Translations under genes and position numbers: made by a program
Notes under the pieces: model-generated
Databases searched by the model: none
Told to the model about the DNA's origin: nothing
What the model saw: the letters and a program-made list of their open reading frames with translations, nothing else
Assembly: GCA_035041965.1 (NCBI GenBank)
Contig: JAPYMA010000048.1
Coordinates: forward strand, 1-64,000
Length of the DNA: 64,000 nt
DNA from: Anisakis pegreffii
Lineage: Eukaryota; Nematoda; Chromadorea; Rhabditida; Anisakidae
Reading direction: 5' to 3'
Shown here: piece after piece, positions 50,622-61,971 of the stretch
Numbering within the stretch: position 1 is the first letter of the stretch
Layout of the letters: every line of letters starts with the position of its first letter

Positions 50622-50949
50622 CGATACAGTCGAAGTGATCAGCGATGACTGTATGAGGATGCAATGGCGTATATCCGCCGAACAGGACAGGACGACTCTA
50701 TATCGGTTCATTGATGATCAAGTTAACGGAACGTTAATCTAATTTATTCAGGTGTGTAAACGTGGCAATATAAACAGAAGAGCATGCCTTAGCACATGAA
50801 CACCTGAGCAAGCAAACAGCTCTACTCTTCATGTGAGTGTTTTCGTGTGCACTTAATTTCATGCCTCTTTGCACAGTCATTTTCATGAATTTCACAACTG
50901 ACGTATCACTACAGATTTCATAACTGATGAGAGCAACAACAAATCTTGA

Positions 50950-51222
50950 CGTATCACTATAGATCAATTCATACATTACTATAGCATTATAGAGTTTACC
51001 AACTTCAAGCTACCGGTACTCTCAAGTTTGCCCAGTAACACATGAAGTTTTCTGCAACATTCGATTCCTCAGAACCTCTAGATTCAGAATACTATATATT
51101 TTGCTGAGTGATTCTACTTCTATGAGGAAATATAGCTATTTTCTTGAGGCTGCCTCAATCAGAGCATTCGCTCACATTCAGTGTATAATGTATCACTATA
51201 GATCAATGCATACATCACTACA
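50950..51222. repeat. Repeat R1, diverged copy
   Basis: The tail of one unit (GTATCACTATAGATCAATTC..ACTTCAAGCTACCGGTACTC) is followed at 51,026 by the start of another (GTTTGCCCAGTAACA) and its body through TGTATCACTATAGATCAATG, CATACATCACTACAG. It thus spans one unit junction, as in the tandem array at 24,707-25,245. It lies just upstream of gene A. Confidence 0.82.
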
Positions 51223-51519
51223 GTTGATATTTTCAGTGTGGTCAGCTAAATTGTAATGATATTTTTTAGAGTTTGAACCTCAAGATATTGGAAACATTTC
51301 CCAACATCGTATGCGTTATCCTAAAACTACAAGTTATGTTCAAGGAGAACATTTTGAACGTATATCACGGTGCTGACAAGGAACGCTCAAAGGATATGCT
51401 ATATGCCCTTAGTTTTCAATAGTATGATGAAGTGGACTAAAAATGACTTTTGCACGCACATGCTTCTCGAGAAACGGGATTTGTTGAAGGTAAAGATGTG
51501 AAGATGGGCACAGATCCAT

Positions 51520-51753
51520 TCACCTCTTCATAAATACTGCATTAAGATGACCATTGTGCGTACAAACATAACGTTTGTTCAATTCACTGTTCACATTAAA
51601 AACAGATGTCAGCGAATCCTCGGCATCCCGTGCAAACTCTATTTGTAGACGTGTAATTTCGTTGGTTTCGTCGATTGACTTCAACACAATTTTTAGTCTG
51701 TTATCAATGATTGAAAATGCGGTCATAGAATACGCACTCAAATGTAACTTTTA
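51520..51753 (-). other. Unassigned open frame between paralogs A and B
   Basis: An open stretch on minus without a clear ATG near its start reads KLHLSAYSMTAFSIIDNRLK and continues through IVLKSIDETNEITRLQIEFA to YVCTHNGHLNAVFMKR and a stop. The residue mix looks protein-like, but the opposite strand is also open (51,575-51,931, 118 codons with a hydrophobic segment FLCLSITVCCVFISYVI). At most one is real, and neither has a recognised family. It could be a terminal exon or a decayed fragment. Confidence 0.2.
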
Positions 51754-51931
51754 TGATGTATTATTGTTTTTGTGCTTATCGATAACAGTTTGTTGTGTTT
51801 TCATTTCATACGTTATTCCTCAACCTGACCTTACGGTTAGTTCTAGTTCAAAGCACTTCACCAGTTTGTCGATGTCGAATATATTTTATAATGCTGAAGC
51901 CCTTGACTTTTCCACTCCATCTGCTCTCTGA

Positions 51932-52762
51932 TTCAGACTGCACTGCAAGATGAACTGATTCTGTGATGAGAATACGACAGCGTGATTTACAAACGAAGAT
52001 TCTAATTGTAAGAACATTGAGCAGTCAATTTAGCATGTATGTTCAATACCGTGTTATTGCTTAATGAATGTACGATATGCTTAATTGTTCTTCTGGAATG
52101 TTTTCTCTTGAATGATTCATATTGATTTAATAATTCCATTTGTTCAATTCACGATCAATACAAAAACATTGGTAATAACATAAGTTAGTAATGGTAATAA
52201 CAAAAATAACATAATAACAAAAATTACATATGAATACATCGTATTATTAGCAATGATACGTCTTTTCCCATGCGATCATGAAACCTCAGTTCAGATGCGA
52301 GGTCATTTAAGAGGATGAAAGTCACTCAAGTTGTCTTCAGAAATGGAATCCATCAAAATGGACATTTGAGAAGGTAGGAACATTTCACAGGGTCAAATGC
52401 TTAACTAAAGATAAAGTGAGTATTTCAGCCGATCCTATGCGATAAGTTAGAAAAATGTGGCAGTAACGAGAGGTAGTTAGAAAGAAAATTAGCGATCATA
52501 TTGTCGGTGTTTGAATATGCCGAAATGCGATCAGATTCGCAAAAGATTCGAATTTTCGAGTGATGAAAATTGGAAAATACCAAACGATCAATGAAATCTT
52601 CCACATATTTGAACTTTCTTCACATTATTCATTTAGACTTTTTCAACATTCACAAAATTCTCGCGAAAACGATTCGATACGGTTTTGACTTGGAGAAACA
52701 ACATCAATCATTCGTAGTCTCAGTTGCATACTATCATTTTCTGATGAGATTTATTTGTGTAG
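51932..52762. other. Intergenic stretch 3' of paralog B
   Basis: No gene is seen. A run of ATAACAAAAATAACATAATAACAAA simple sequence lies around 52,195-52,225. The AATAAA of paralog B is at 52,750-52,755. Confidence 0.5.
52750..52755 (-). terminator. Probable polyadenylation signal of paralog B
   Basis: On minus, AATAAA begins 8 nt after the TAA stop of paralog B (CTACACAAATAAATC context). Very short 3' UTRs are common in nematodes, and it is the only AATAAA close to this stop. Confidence 0.55.
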
Positions 52763-55396
52763 TTAAGCATTGGCTCGAGCATTTGACAGATGTTCTTGAT
52801 ACTTTTTGAACGAAAATTCTGCGTAGTCGATCAAACCGTCACCATTCGTATCGAGCGCTGCTAGCACTCCGTCCACAAGCTTCTCTAGAGCCTCGTCAGT
52901 GAACACCGGTTTCGTAGCTAATCCCTCAGGTGCTGAAATATATTATAATCACCAATCCCCGAAAAGGAATGTCTAGGAGCAATAATGACAGTAAACTGTT
53001 TGTAACGTAATCTTCAGCATTAATCTTGAGTTACATTTAAATTAATGTGAGCAACAATTGATAATATATGCAACAACAGATCGTTTTTGTGTTTAATGAT
53101 AAGTTCAGTCAACATTCGCGATACATCTCTAAGATGTACATATGAAGAGAATGCAACTTGATATAACATGATTGGCTTCTAAAGCTAACAAGCAATTAAG
53201 CTTACGGTGGTGATCGTGGATGGCGGCTTTGATAACCTCAAGTCCGTCAATGTACTGATCTTCGTTGACATCGCTGATACGAAAATACTGGAACGTTTCT
53301 TGGTCAGCGTCCCATTCCGCTTCGATGTCAATTATGCCTTCTAAATGCTGTCTTAAATGTCTGAAATTTTCACACTTCCATTATTAGAACTCAAAAATTT
53401 TTTCTTAAAGCAAATATTCCAGCGTGATCGTTGATTTACGTTGATAGCTGTCCATTTTTCGATTTCACAAATCATGAACGAATTCATAAATTAATTCCGA
53501 ATCAAACACAGCAAGTTCTACATTTCGACTCAATCAAATGGAAATTCATCGAAACAAAAGCAAAGAAACAATTAAGCGAGTAAATGAAATTCATTGAAAT
53601 AGCTCACTCGATATCGTGTATTTGTTCTTCGTCACCAAAATGTGGTATCGGCTCATCGGCTGAAAGTGTTTCAATTTTTCCCTTCAAATGTAATGAATTA
53701 TATAAGCAGCTAACCGTTTTATCAGTTCGCCTATGCAGTTTGTTTTCAGAACATTTGGTAACAAGAATTTTATTTCTCCCAATTTGATAAGGAAACTAAA
53801 CTCAGTCAGCATTACAGTTTCATGTTTGTTGATGTCGGTGTAAGGCAATTCAAATGAATTCTTAAATTTTTCTCATGTTTGATCGTCAACTCCGAATCAC
53901 TCACTTTACAGCCACTGAACATTGACAGAGTCAAACATTACATCTTTTCTCATAGGATCTCAATAAAATATCACTTGTTAATTACGAAATGTGATTATCC
54001 GTTATTTATGCCATTCGGTATTTTTGCTTCCGTTGAAGAAGGCGAATTTTCCTCCAGTATTCTGAAGGTTCAGTCAGAAATAGTTGCACGTTAAAGTCAG
54101 ACTCTTATTAATTAAACGAGTATTCTGCAAGATTGCATTCAGATTCGGAAGCGTTTCAGAGAGGCAGTGTTCAGGTGATATTTAACCGTAGCGCAAGTAC
54201 TCATACGCATTGATGGGTGTCGATCGAAACGCAGTCACAGAAATCGGTGGATCTGAGGAGTGATCAAAAATAAATCAAGAATTCGACAACAGCCTAATTG
54301 TATGACAGTGGTTCTCACGTTCGGCTGCTTCATTACCTCTTTTGATGATCTGGCAGGCCGCCGTTATCCCACCTACCTCCTCCCCCTATTAAATATGGAA
54401 ATCGCACATGCTATGTTCAGATGACCGTTACGTTCAATCTTACTAGCACGTCCACGATGGTAATCGACATCGCTAGGTCTTATCTCAGACCGTTGAGCTG
54501 CTCATTATTGCAATCGATTTTGACTGCATGAAAAGCTTTTGTCTATGACACGTTCACTTCAAACTGATTTTGATGGATTCTCATTCTTTTCGGACGTGTT
54601 GTATTCAGTCTCATAGCTATCACATGCGAATACCGTTGTATTGATGAGTTTTGCTCATTCACTTCATCTCATTTAACTTCCATTCAAATGAACTTCTCAT
54701 TCTGTAGCAGCATATACAATTTATTGGATACGTTGACGAGTGTTGCCAACCGAAATCAACAATCAGCGATTGAATTGATTTGCTCAACAACAATTGATTT
54801 GCTCAATGAACAATTATAGAGTGTGTTTGACAGAATGAGAATTTGACTTTAATTGCTGAATGAAATGAGTGAGAAATTAGCAGAAGAGAACACTTTCGGT
54901 GATAAAAGCTATGAGAGCGATTGTAGCAGCAAGGAAAAGAATAAAAACCCTGTTAAAACAGCATTTGAAGACAAATGGATGTGATTTCAATGTTGCCATC
55001 AACTAACGGCATTTACATGTCCCTGATGAAAAACACCATCACAATGACGTTCTATAATAACCTGACAACTGCACTAAATACTATTTTCCCGACCCCTCCA
55101 TTACCCTATGACACCTCCAAATTACCCAAAATGGGTAATTTCTTCCCTATGAGAACCACTGGTCTAAGAAATGCATGAGCCAAAGACATACCTCGAATCA
55201 GTACAGGCTCTTCTTGAAACACTTCAGGTTGCTGAATAGTTTGCTCTTGTGGTTGCTGTTCAGCCTGCTCCTGATGTATCTGCTGCTCATTAGCTTGTTC
55301 TTGAGGATGTTCTGGAAGTTGCCCTTCGTCTTGGGATAGTACGACAGGAACGGAATTCAATAACACCGATAGCAGTAAATACTTTAATATCAACAT
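52763..55396 (-). CDS. MCFD2-like secreted EF-hand protein, paralog B
   Basis: Four exons on minus: 55,192-55,396; 53,608-53,659; 53,206-53,360; 52,763-52,932, in phase throughout, 193 residues. A signal peptide (LLLSVLLNSVPVVLSQ) is followed by an unusually Gln/Glu-rich segment of about 45 residues (QEQANEQQIHQEQAEQQPQE part). Then comes a 52-nt linker exon (DEPIPHFGDEEQIHDI), exactly the length of exon 2 in paralog A, and the EF module from HLRQHLEGIIDIEAEW. Loop 1 is DVNEDQYIDGLE (116-127) and loop 2 DTNGDGLIDYAE (165-176); both keep the calcium-ligand pattern. The C-terminal tail (FKKYQEHLSNARANA) is longer than in A. Intron 1 (1.5 kb) contains a hAT-like MITE ending 30 bp from the exon 1 donor. 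The role is inferred from MCFD2: calcium-dependent cargo-receptor partner in the early secretory path. Confidence 0.85.
54306..55161. mobile_element. Non-autonomous hAT-like DNA element (MITE), copy 2, in intron 1 of paralog B
   Basis: It begins CAGTGGTTCTCACGTTCGGC and ends CCCTATGAGAACCACTG. Its inner sequence is the reverse complement of copy 1 at 3,104-3,944, including the TTCGG..GCTGCTTCATTACC left end and the GGTAATTTGGAGGTGTCA-type right end. Length is 856 bp against 841. There is no transposase frame. The flanking octamers TTGTATGA and GTCTAAGA agree at 5 of 8 positions, so a duplication is at best decayed. The element fills over half of the intron. Confidence 0.75.
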
Positions 55397-57810
55397 TATA
55401 CGGTATGAATTTTAGTTATAACTTGTTACTACAACACATGGAGTCCAGAACAGAATATGCGACGGTGGTGAGTAGTGTGGCTCAGGAATCTATCGGCAGT
55501 TGTGATTTGAGGTGAGAATACAGCAACAGTGCACAATATTCAGTTAAGTGTCTAGACGAATACAATTGGAAAATTTTGAATAACGTATTTGTTATGTCAA
55601 GCAAGTGTGATTCGAGATCAGATCAATTTATTCACATAAACACGTGTGAGCGAGAGTGCACTGGCGATCTCTTATAGTGCTCTGGTTAGCATTATCATTG
55701 CATCTGCTTAATCATGTGTATTGATTGCAGTTTGAAATTATCACTTGCTTATGTGACGTGTCATATTACTGTCATCAAACTGATTCACTTTTCACGTTTT
55801 ACCTTTCTTAACTCATTCTATCGTTTCATTGAACGGTTTCCCTGAACTGTTTCATTGATGATCCCAAATTCTGAGCAGTTCAAAATGGGACATTTGCATA
55901 AGGCATACATCCCTGATGAGCGCATAGTGGACTGCGTGTAGTTTTAAGCGAGACGCATTGATAATGGTATTTTTAGTCGGCTTTTCAAACTGATCGTTAT
56001 GAGAAAGTAATTTTCTCTACCACTACTAGCGCATTTACTTAATTGGTTCCAGATTTTCTCTATCAAACGTTCCAGAAATCGACCAAATTGGTTGGATTCC
56101 ACTCGACTAAGTTTCCGTCAACTTTTCATTATGTACAAACAACGATTCCATAAACTGCGACTGCTTGTTGGTAAATCAGTAAATTGAATGCCGATTGTGT
56201 GACAATAAGGAGAAATTTTTGAATTTCTTATTTTTTGACTGAAAAAAAAGTTGAGAAAATACATCCGATAAGTAAACAACCTTAAATAAAGAGAAACAAA
56301 GGCAATATCGATGGATAACTGAAAACCTGACCAGAAAATGACAAATAAATTAAGAAATAGATTAAGTAAACAATGGAGGAGTAAATGTGTAAACAATAAT
56401 AACAAATCATTAAGTAAACAATCTCACATTTATAGAAAGACTCACGAAAAATACCTCAAAAATTTCGAATACCCAAAAGAGTTTCTGATAAACGGAAGTA
56501 GAAGATAAGTGATAAGCAGCTGTGAGTAATGCGCACAATAATTCAACTTGGAGATGTCTCGCTCAGTTTCCTTAGCCACTATTGACAATATATTCGCATC
56601 ATCCTGCATATATTTCATATTAAGATTCAACCAGTCATTATATCACTAAACCAGAGGACTTTTCATTGTGATAATATCAAGCTAAGATGACTTAATAGAT
56701 CTAAAACGTAAGCCAACTTACTCGTAAACTATTGCGTCCCCTCTCCATAACCCATTATGAGTTCGGCTTTCAATTTACAATAATCACCTCAATAGCTGAA
56801 AGTTTTAAAATCTTGCGTCAAAAAATCAGATGTTCCAAAAAATTTCTAGTTACTGAACAACTTATGTTGTGCCTCCAAATTCAATCTGACTCATAATGTT
56901 TTCAAGCCTCTTCCTTCCAACCGAAAAAGAATTCCAATTTAGAAAAGAAAACGTGAAGACTTCACTCTTCGGACAATCACAAACACACAAACAAACCTAA
57001 GTAATCAGACAGTCAAATCAACAAATCGCTATCTGAGTGACACTGATAACGAAAAATATTCGAACCATCATCACTTCAGTCAATCAAAAAATAACACAAC
57101 AACAAAACCCAAATGAACAAACATCAATTCACATATGCGTAGTATGTATGTATAAGATACGAGATATTCATACAGATAACATTATGCATTCTCATAAGTG
57201 CATATCATTTTCAACAATAGAATTAATATAATATGCCAAATAAGTGCCACAGTATAATCCAATCACCTAAACTAAAATATCACAGCAACGTGAACAAAAT
57301 GAGTGAAACAATGCACCACGATAACAATTATAAGAATCGATAGGGATTAAGAGAATGAACAAGATTACAAATCCAAAAAACAATTCAAGAATTATTCTTT
57401 TGGCTATGAAAATGTGGTGGCGCTTTTAGAGGACTTGTTTCAATGCTTTCTGACGTTTATGATGACAATAAAACAGAAATGGAATATTCTATTGAAGCAA
57501 AAATGATCAATTCATTTTGCAGAAATACAGAACTAATAGAATTTCTCTTGTTTTTTTGACAGTCGTGAAAATTTCCAATCAATTGCTTTGTAGCACCTAA
57601 TTCTCTTTAATCATTTCTTCACTGAATCATCCTCATTTCATTACTGAAACCACCAGAAACTATGAAAAACTTCACTTTTTACAATCCAATTTTAGAGACT
57701 TGATCAATTTTCGCTTAAATTTCGTTCCACTTCTCGTGCGGTTCATTCAAAAATGAACTGAACGAATGCATGGCAAAGTGAAATGCTCGAGTCTGTCCTG
57801 TTGATTATGA
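55397..57810. other. Upstream region of paralog B and 3' flank of paralog C
   Basis: Apart from promoter sequence of B and the 3' UTR of C, nothing was recognised. Open frames at 56,118-56,630 (minus) and 57,037-57,231 (plus) are low-complexity AT-driven frames without motifs. Confidence 0.5.
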
Positions 57811-59914
57811 TCACTGTTGTGGCTGGTTGGCTTCTCGTTGTTTTTGTGCTCTCAAAAATTCCGCATAAGAAATACGACCGTCTCTATCAAAATCATCCTC
57901 TTGCAAGATCGAATCAATCATTTGCTCAAGTTCCGCTTCAGACGGCAACGGTGGAGGAGCGTTACCTTGATGTCCTGCAGCTGGATTCTCTGCAATTAGC
58001 AAAGTTTTTGTATAGCACAAAATCTGGCATCCTAGGAAATTCAAAACGAATAAATTTCCCCTCAGAAATACTTCGCACAATTTCGGCTCTCCCCTCTTAC
58101 GGAATATTGTGTAAGTTGTGAAATAACACTGCAAATTATTGCTTGCCAATGTCAGCCAAATAAAAGAGGGCATTCGTTTTGTGCTCAAAAATGCATTCAA
58201 TCAATATGACAGCAACATCATAAAATGAAACTGCAAAAAACCTTGATGAAAATGTGTGATCGCTTTAATCAATTCAATACCGTCCAGATTCCCGTTTTTG
58301 TCCAAGTCGTGAATATTGAAATAATGGAACTGTAACTGCTCGGGAGTCATATTCGCCGTTGGATCCACTTTTCCGTCCAAATGCTCTTTGATGTGTCTGA
58401 AATGCGGCGACCATCATTTCCAAATCATTGCTCAAACAAGCATCGTAACAAACGACTGCTGTTGGCGTTGTTGCAAACCCGCAACCTTTTATACAGATAC
58501 CCTCAGTCCCTATATTAATTATTGTCAAGGTCAATTATTATTAACGACATTATTACTCATATATATTCATATTAATTATTGTTTATGATGTCAATTACCA
58601 TTAAAATTGATAATGTCATTCTTATAAATATTGATGCAATAACTGATAATGTTATTCGTGTAAATATTAATACTGTCAACCGTTATAATGATGACGCTAA
58701 CGATATCTCAATTGATAATGCTAATCTTGTATGTATCCAATGTTCTCTCATCTGTATATTGTACTTAATTTCCACTTATCTCTCTCTGCACATGCAAAGT
58801 CGTGCATTATCACAATTCCTCGTAATTATCAGATGTTTTCCGATATTCTCATATCAACCCATCTTACTGTGACCTTATCTTAACTGCCCTCAATCTTCCA
58901 AAAAAAAAAATCTTATCACTATGACATAAAGCCACATTCCCAACAGTCCAGAACCTCAATCTGAAGTTTTGCTTGTTATTGTTGCTGAATTATAACGGAA
59001 GTATCGTCTCTCGATTTGATTCCAAGTTCCCTTGTACATCAACCTAGACTGTGTCCCCATAAATTCGTGTCGTACTCCGTTCAGAATAAATATCTTCTCT
59101 GTGATGAATTACAACCAAAAAACCACTAGACGCCAAAATCGCTCCACCAACCAACGGTCAACTCAATATTCTGTGAATCCCCAATTAATCTCTTCACCAC
59201 AGCGTTCATGAGATGAGGCAATCAACAACTCTTAAAACAACCAAAAACAACGAATTATGAATGCGTACTCGGCATTTTGAGCCTGCTGTCCACCAAACTG
59301 TTGAGTTTGTTGAACTGGAGGCTGATTCGGATGTGCTGGCGGGGGCTGTTGATGATGTACCTGCATTAGGAACAAAACCGAGATTACAACCAAGATTCTC
59401 GGCAAGCATTGATACATCCAAGCAATATTTGTGATACTTATTTCATCGTTCAATCAATCAAAATTTTCATTTTTTGATGAATATTCTTAAATTAAACCTC
59501 TAAAAAGAGGTTTTGCTTGACTTAATAGATCTTATTCAATGAGATATTTTCCAAAAAGTTGAAAAGTTTTCAGCGTCTTCCAGTTCACGGAAGAATTATT
59601 TCTATTAGCCGAACGATTCGGCAATGCTTTAGTTGAACTTCGTTCTTCACTTATGTGATCAAGCATACGTTGGATTTACCATTGGGGACGGACGGCTTAT
59701 TGAGTTGACAAATCAGCAGTAAATTGCAATTTCAAAAAGAAATTATTCGTTTCAGTCTGTCATTCTCAAACACATGAATTTACTCATAACAAAATATATC
59801 ACATACCTCAGGTGGCTGATGAGCGTTTTGGCCTGGAAACTGTTGTGGTTGGTGGCTGAAAACTGCGCCCACCAACAATGTCACTATCGTCAAAACAAAC
59901 GATGCCCACCGCAT
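57811..59914 (-). CDS. MCFD2-like secreted EF-hand protein, paralog C
   Basis: Four exons on minus: 59,807-59,914; 59,269-59,360; 58,242-58,396; 57,811-57,989, in phase throughout, 177 residues. A signal peptide (MRWASFVLTIVTLLVGAVFS) is followed by a His/Gln/Pro-rich linker that fills the rest of exon 1 and all of exon 2 (QPPPAHPNQPPVQQTQQFGG). The EF module starts HIKEHLDGKVDP. Loop 1 is DLDKNGNLDGIE (97-108) and loop 2 DFDRDGRISYAE (151-162). This is the closest of the three to vertebrate MCFD2: EHLDG..MTPEQLQFHYF, NLDGIELIKAITH and DGRISYAEF match its EHLEG..MSPQELQLHYF, LLDGLELSTAITH and DGYIDYAEF. It is therefore the likely ancestral-type copy. A CAG acceptor ends one base before the ATG, pointing to spliced-leader addition. 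Confidence 0.9.
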
Positions 59915-59918
59915 TCTG
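59915..59918 (-). promoter_or_regulatory. Probable spliced-leader acceptor of paralog C
   Basis: On minus the sequence TTTTCGGGATTCAG ends one nucleotide before the ATG at 59,914. A pyrimidine-rich acceptor this close to the start, with no upstream coding exon needed, is typical of nematode trans-splicing. It also fixes the start codon. Confidence 0.5.
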
Positions 59919-61949
59919 AATCCCGAAAAGTAAAATTATTTAATCCCTACTGAATTTGCCTTATTGTGCGGATAAAATGTTGACGCAATTACTTGAGTAT
60001 ATTCCAAATATTTCCAAAATTATACGCAATCATGTAGTACCAATCGAATGATATCTTATCATATGAAACAACTCTAATTTACGTTATAATGTCGACGGTA
60101 TGATTAATCTAGCGATGGTTTTGCAATGGAACAAGTAGGGATTTGGCGAAATCAATATGAATCGTGGCCGCCTATAATGCGAACATTTGAACAATAATAT
60201 TATGTCACATCAGCATTGCTATAAATTATCACTATTTGTGTTATTATGCACTTAAAACAGGTGCATAGAACATTCAGAAATGTCACCTTTTAGTCTACGT
60301 AACATGAAAATTCTCTGCTTGAAACGTATTGCATCAATTCGGCGAATAGTTTTGATTGAAAATTCGGTTTTCAGTGAACAGCAGAAAAAATTCACAAGTA
60401 AAGTGTAAAAGTTTGAGATTTTAAGAATTCAAAATAAGACCATTCCATCGAAACAGAACTCATTTGGAGAACAATCAAATCCAAGAGTGATAGCGTATTG
60501 GTACCCTCAATGGAACTCAAAATTGACGAGTATAAATCGGAGAAGAAAATTTCTACTCGGAACTGACGAGTATAAATCGGAAAATTTTATTCATTTCAAA
60601 ATCGAAAAGACTCATTTTTCGTCATAAATGGCCAAGACATTGAACGTAACATGAGATTTTTGGTTCACGAGATATTTTTAGTTAAACAAAGACTACAAAT
60701 TCAACTGAAAATACTTCAACAACAACTCGAACAAAATAAACGAACAAATTAATGGAATATTTCGTGTAAATGATATCGTTAATCATTGAACAACGTACGT
60801 TGCTATAACAACGTTTCACTGAATTCTCACATCTCGGATACGTTATCCTCAAATAGCAGCACATTACCATTCATCTCTTTCGAGTCGTTGCATCAAAGCT
60901 ACAGTCTCAGTTCTGAAACTCCCAAATGAATCCAATCAAAAATTCCAGCTCACTGCAGATTTTTCGACTAAAATCAGCCAAAAATTGCGAAATGCTTAAA
61001 ACGATCACCATTTTAACGCATTCACTGCTATGTCTACGTGTCTCTGAACTTTTACTGTATGTGTGAAAATTCGTAACGGCCACTTAGCGGATCTGAACGT
61101 ATACGATGGCGTTTCGGTGACGTTTCATTAAATGTGAAACACACCATTTGAGCAGCAGCCAGCTGATTGAGTGAGTAAACTTTTTAGATTACCTGGAATT
61201 GTTTCAGTTGATATCCGTGTTCATTCATCTTCTCTGCGATGAACAGTCACGAGTTGACGTAGCGTTGAATGGCTTGAAGTTTTCACTTATTGTTAGCGAA
61301 ATTTTGGTCGATTGCTTCAAATTAGTGGAAGGAGCTGCTGCTGCTGCTGATGTAAAATTGCAGATGTTTTGATGAGGTGTGCAGTTTGTGTGATTGACTT
61401 TAGCATGTATTATAGTGTTTTGTGCGTTTTTTTTGTTGTTAGCTCCTTTCTGGTGATTCACGTTGCTATGCTATCACATCACCATATAAAATTGTTTCGG
61501 TTTATTATGTTGTATTGAACGATTGATGCACTATAATATTTACATTGAATGGCTGTTGCCAAATCACGATTTGTTCAATCGGAATTTAATACTGCTGCCA
61601 TTTGCCATCTCATCACACCGCACATCCACACATTCTCCTTGATTTTAATCTGATATAGATTTGTTTCGTTTTCGTCGCGTGTGCGGTTTGCTCTATTCGA
61701 TGGTCGGTTTAGAATTGGTTCAGTTATCGATTTGAGTTGACTTGATTTGAACTGGTTCATGTGATAACATTGCTGTTTTTTTTAATCACTGTTAGGACTG
61801 ATTATTGATCAGTAGAAGAAACTTAATCAGTGAATGCTGATAATAATAAGAGTGATTGTTCAGAGCAGTTTTATGATTGAACGATAGTGTGATTTATTAA
61901 TTTACTAACAGCGAGTATATGATAATATCGTTATTGTTATTATTGTTTA
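59919..61949. other. Divergent intergenic region between paralog C and syntaxin-5
   Basis: The two genes are transcribed away from each other, so this 2-kb stretch should hold both promoters. GACGAGTATAAATCGG occurs twice (60,525-60,540 and 60,565-60,580) with TATAAA inside each copy. A GCTGCTGCTGCTGCTG run is at 61,333-61,348. Open frames at 61,225-61,461 and 61,575-61,760 (minus) are compositional and not called. Confidence 0.5.
60523..60580. repeat. Short direct repeat TGACGAGTATAAATCGG, two copies 40 bp apart
   Basis: Copies lie at 60,523-60,540 and 60,563-60,580, separated by AGAAGAAAATTTCTACTCGG. Each contains a TATAAA word in plus orientation, but the distance to the syntaxin-5 start (1.4 kb) makes a TATA-box role unlikely. 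Confidence 0.7.
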
Positions 61950-61950
61950 G
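61940..61950 (+). promoter_or_regulatory. Probable spliced-leader acceptor of syntaxin-5
   Basis: TTATTATTGTTTAG ends 21 nt before the ATG at 61,972. An in-frame TAA lies 9 nt before the ATG, so no coding exon precedes it in this frame. The site fits trans-splicing of a nematode leader or the end of a 5' UTR intron. Confidence 0.45.
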
Positions 61951-61971
61951 AAGCGTATTCGTTAAGAAGAA

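Noticed and set aside
57783..58121. 112-codon plus frame over paralog C exon 4
   Set aside because: It is the antisense shadow of the EF-hand exon.
61225..61461. Minus frame with an Ala run (from GCTGCTGCTG)
   Set aside because: The Ala run is a by-product of a triplet repeat in the promoter region between paralog C and syntaxin-5; no splice sites or homology.
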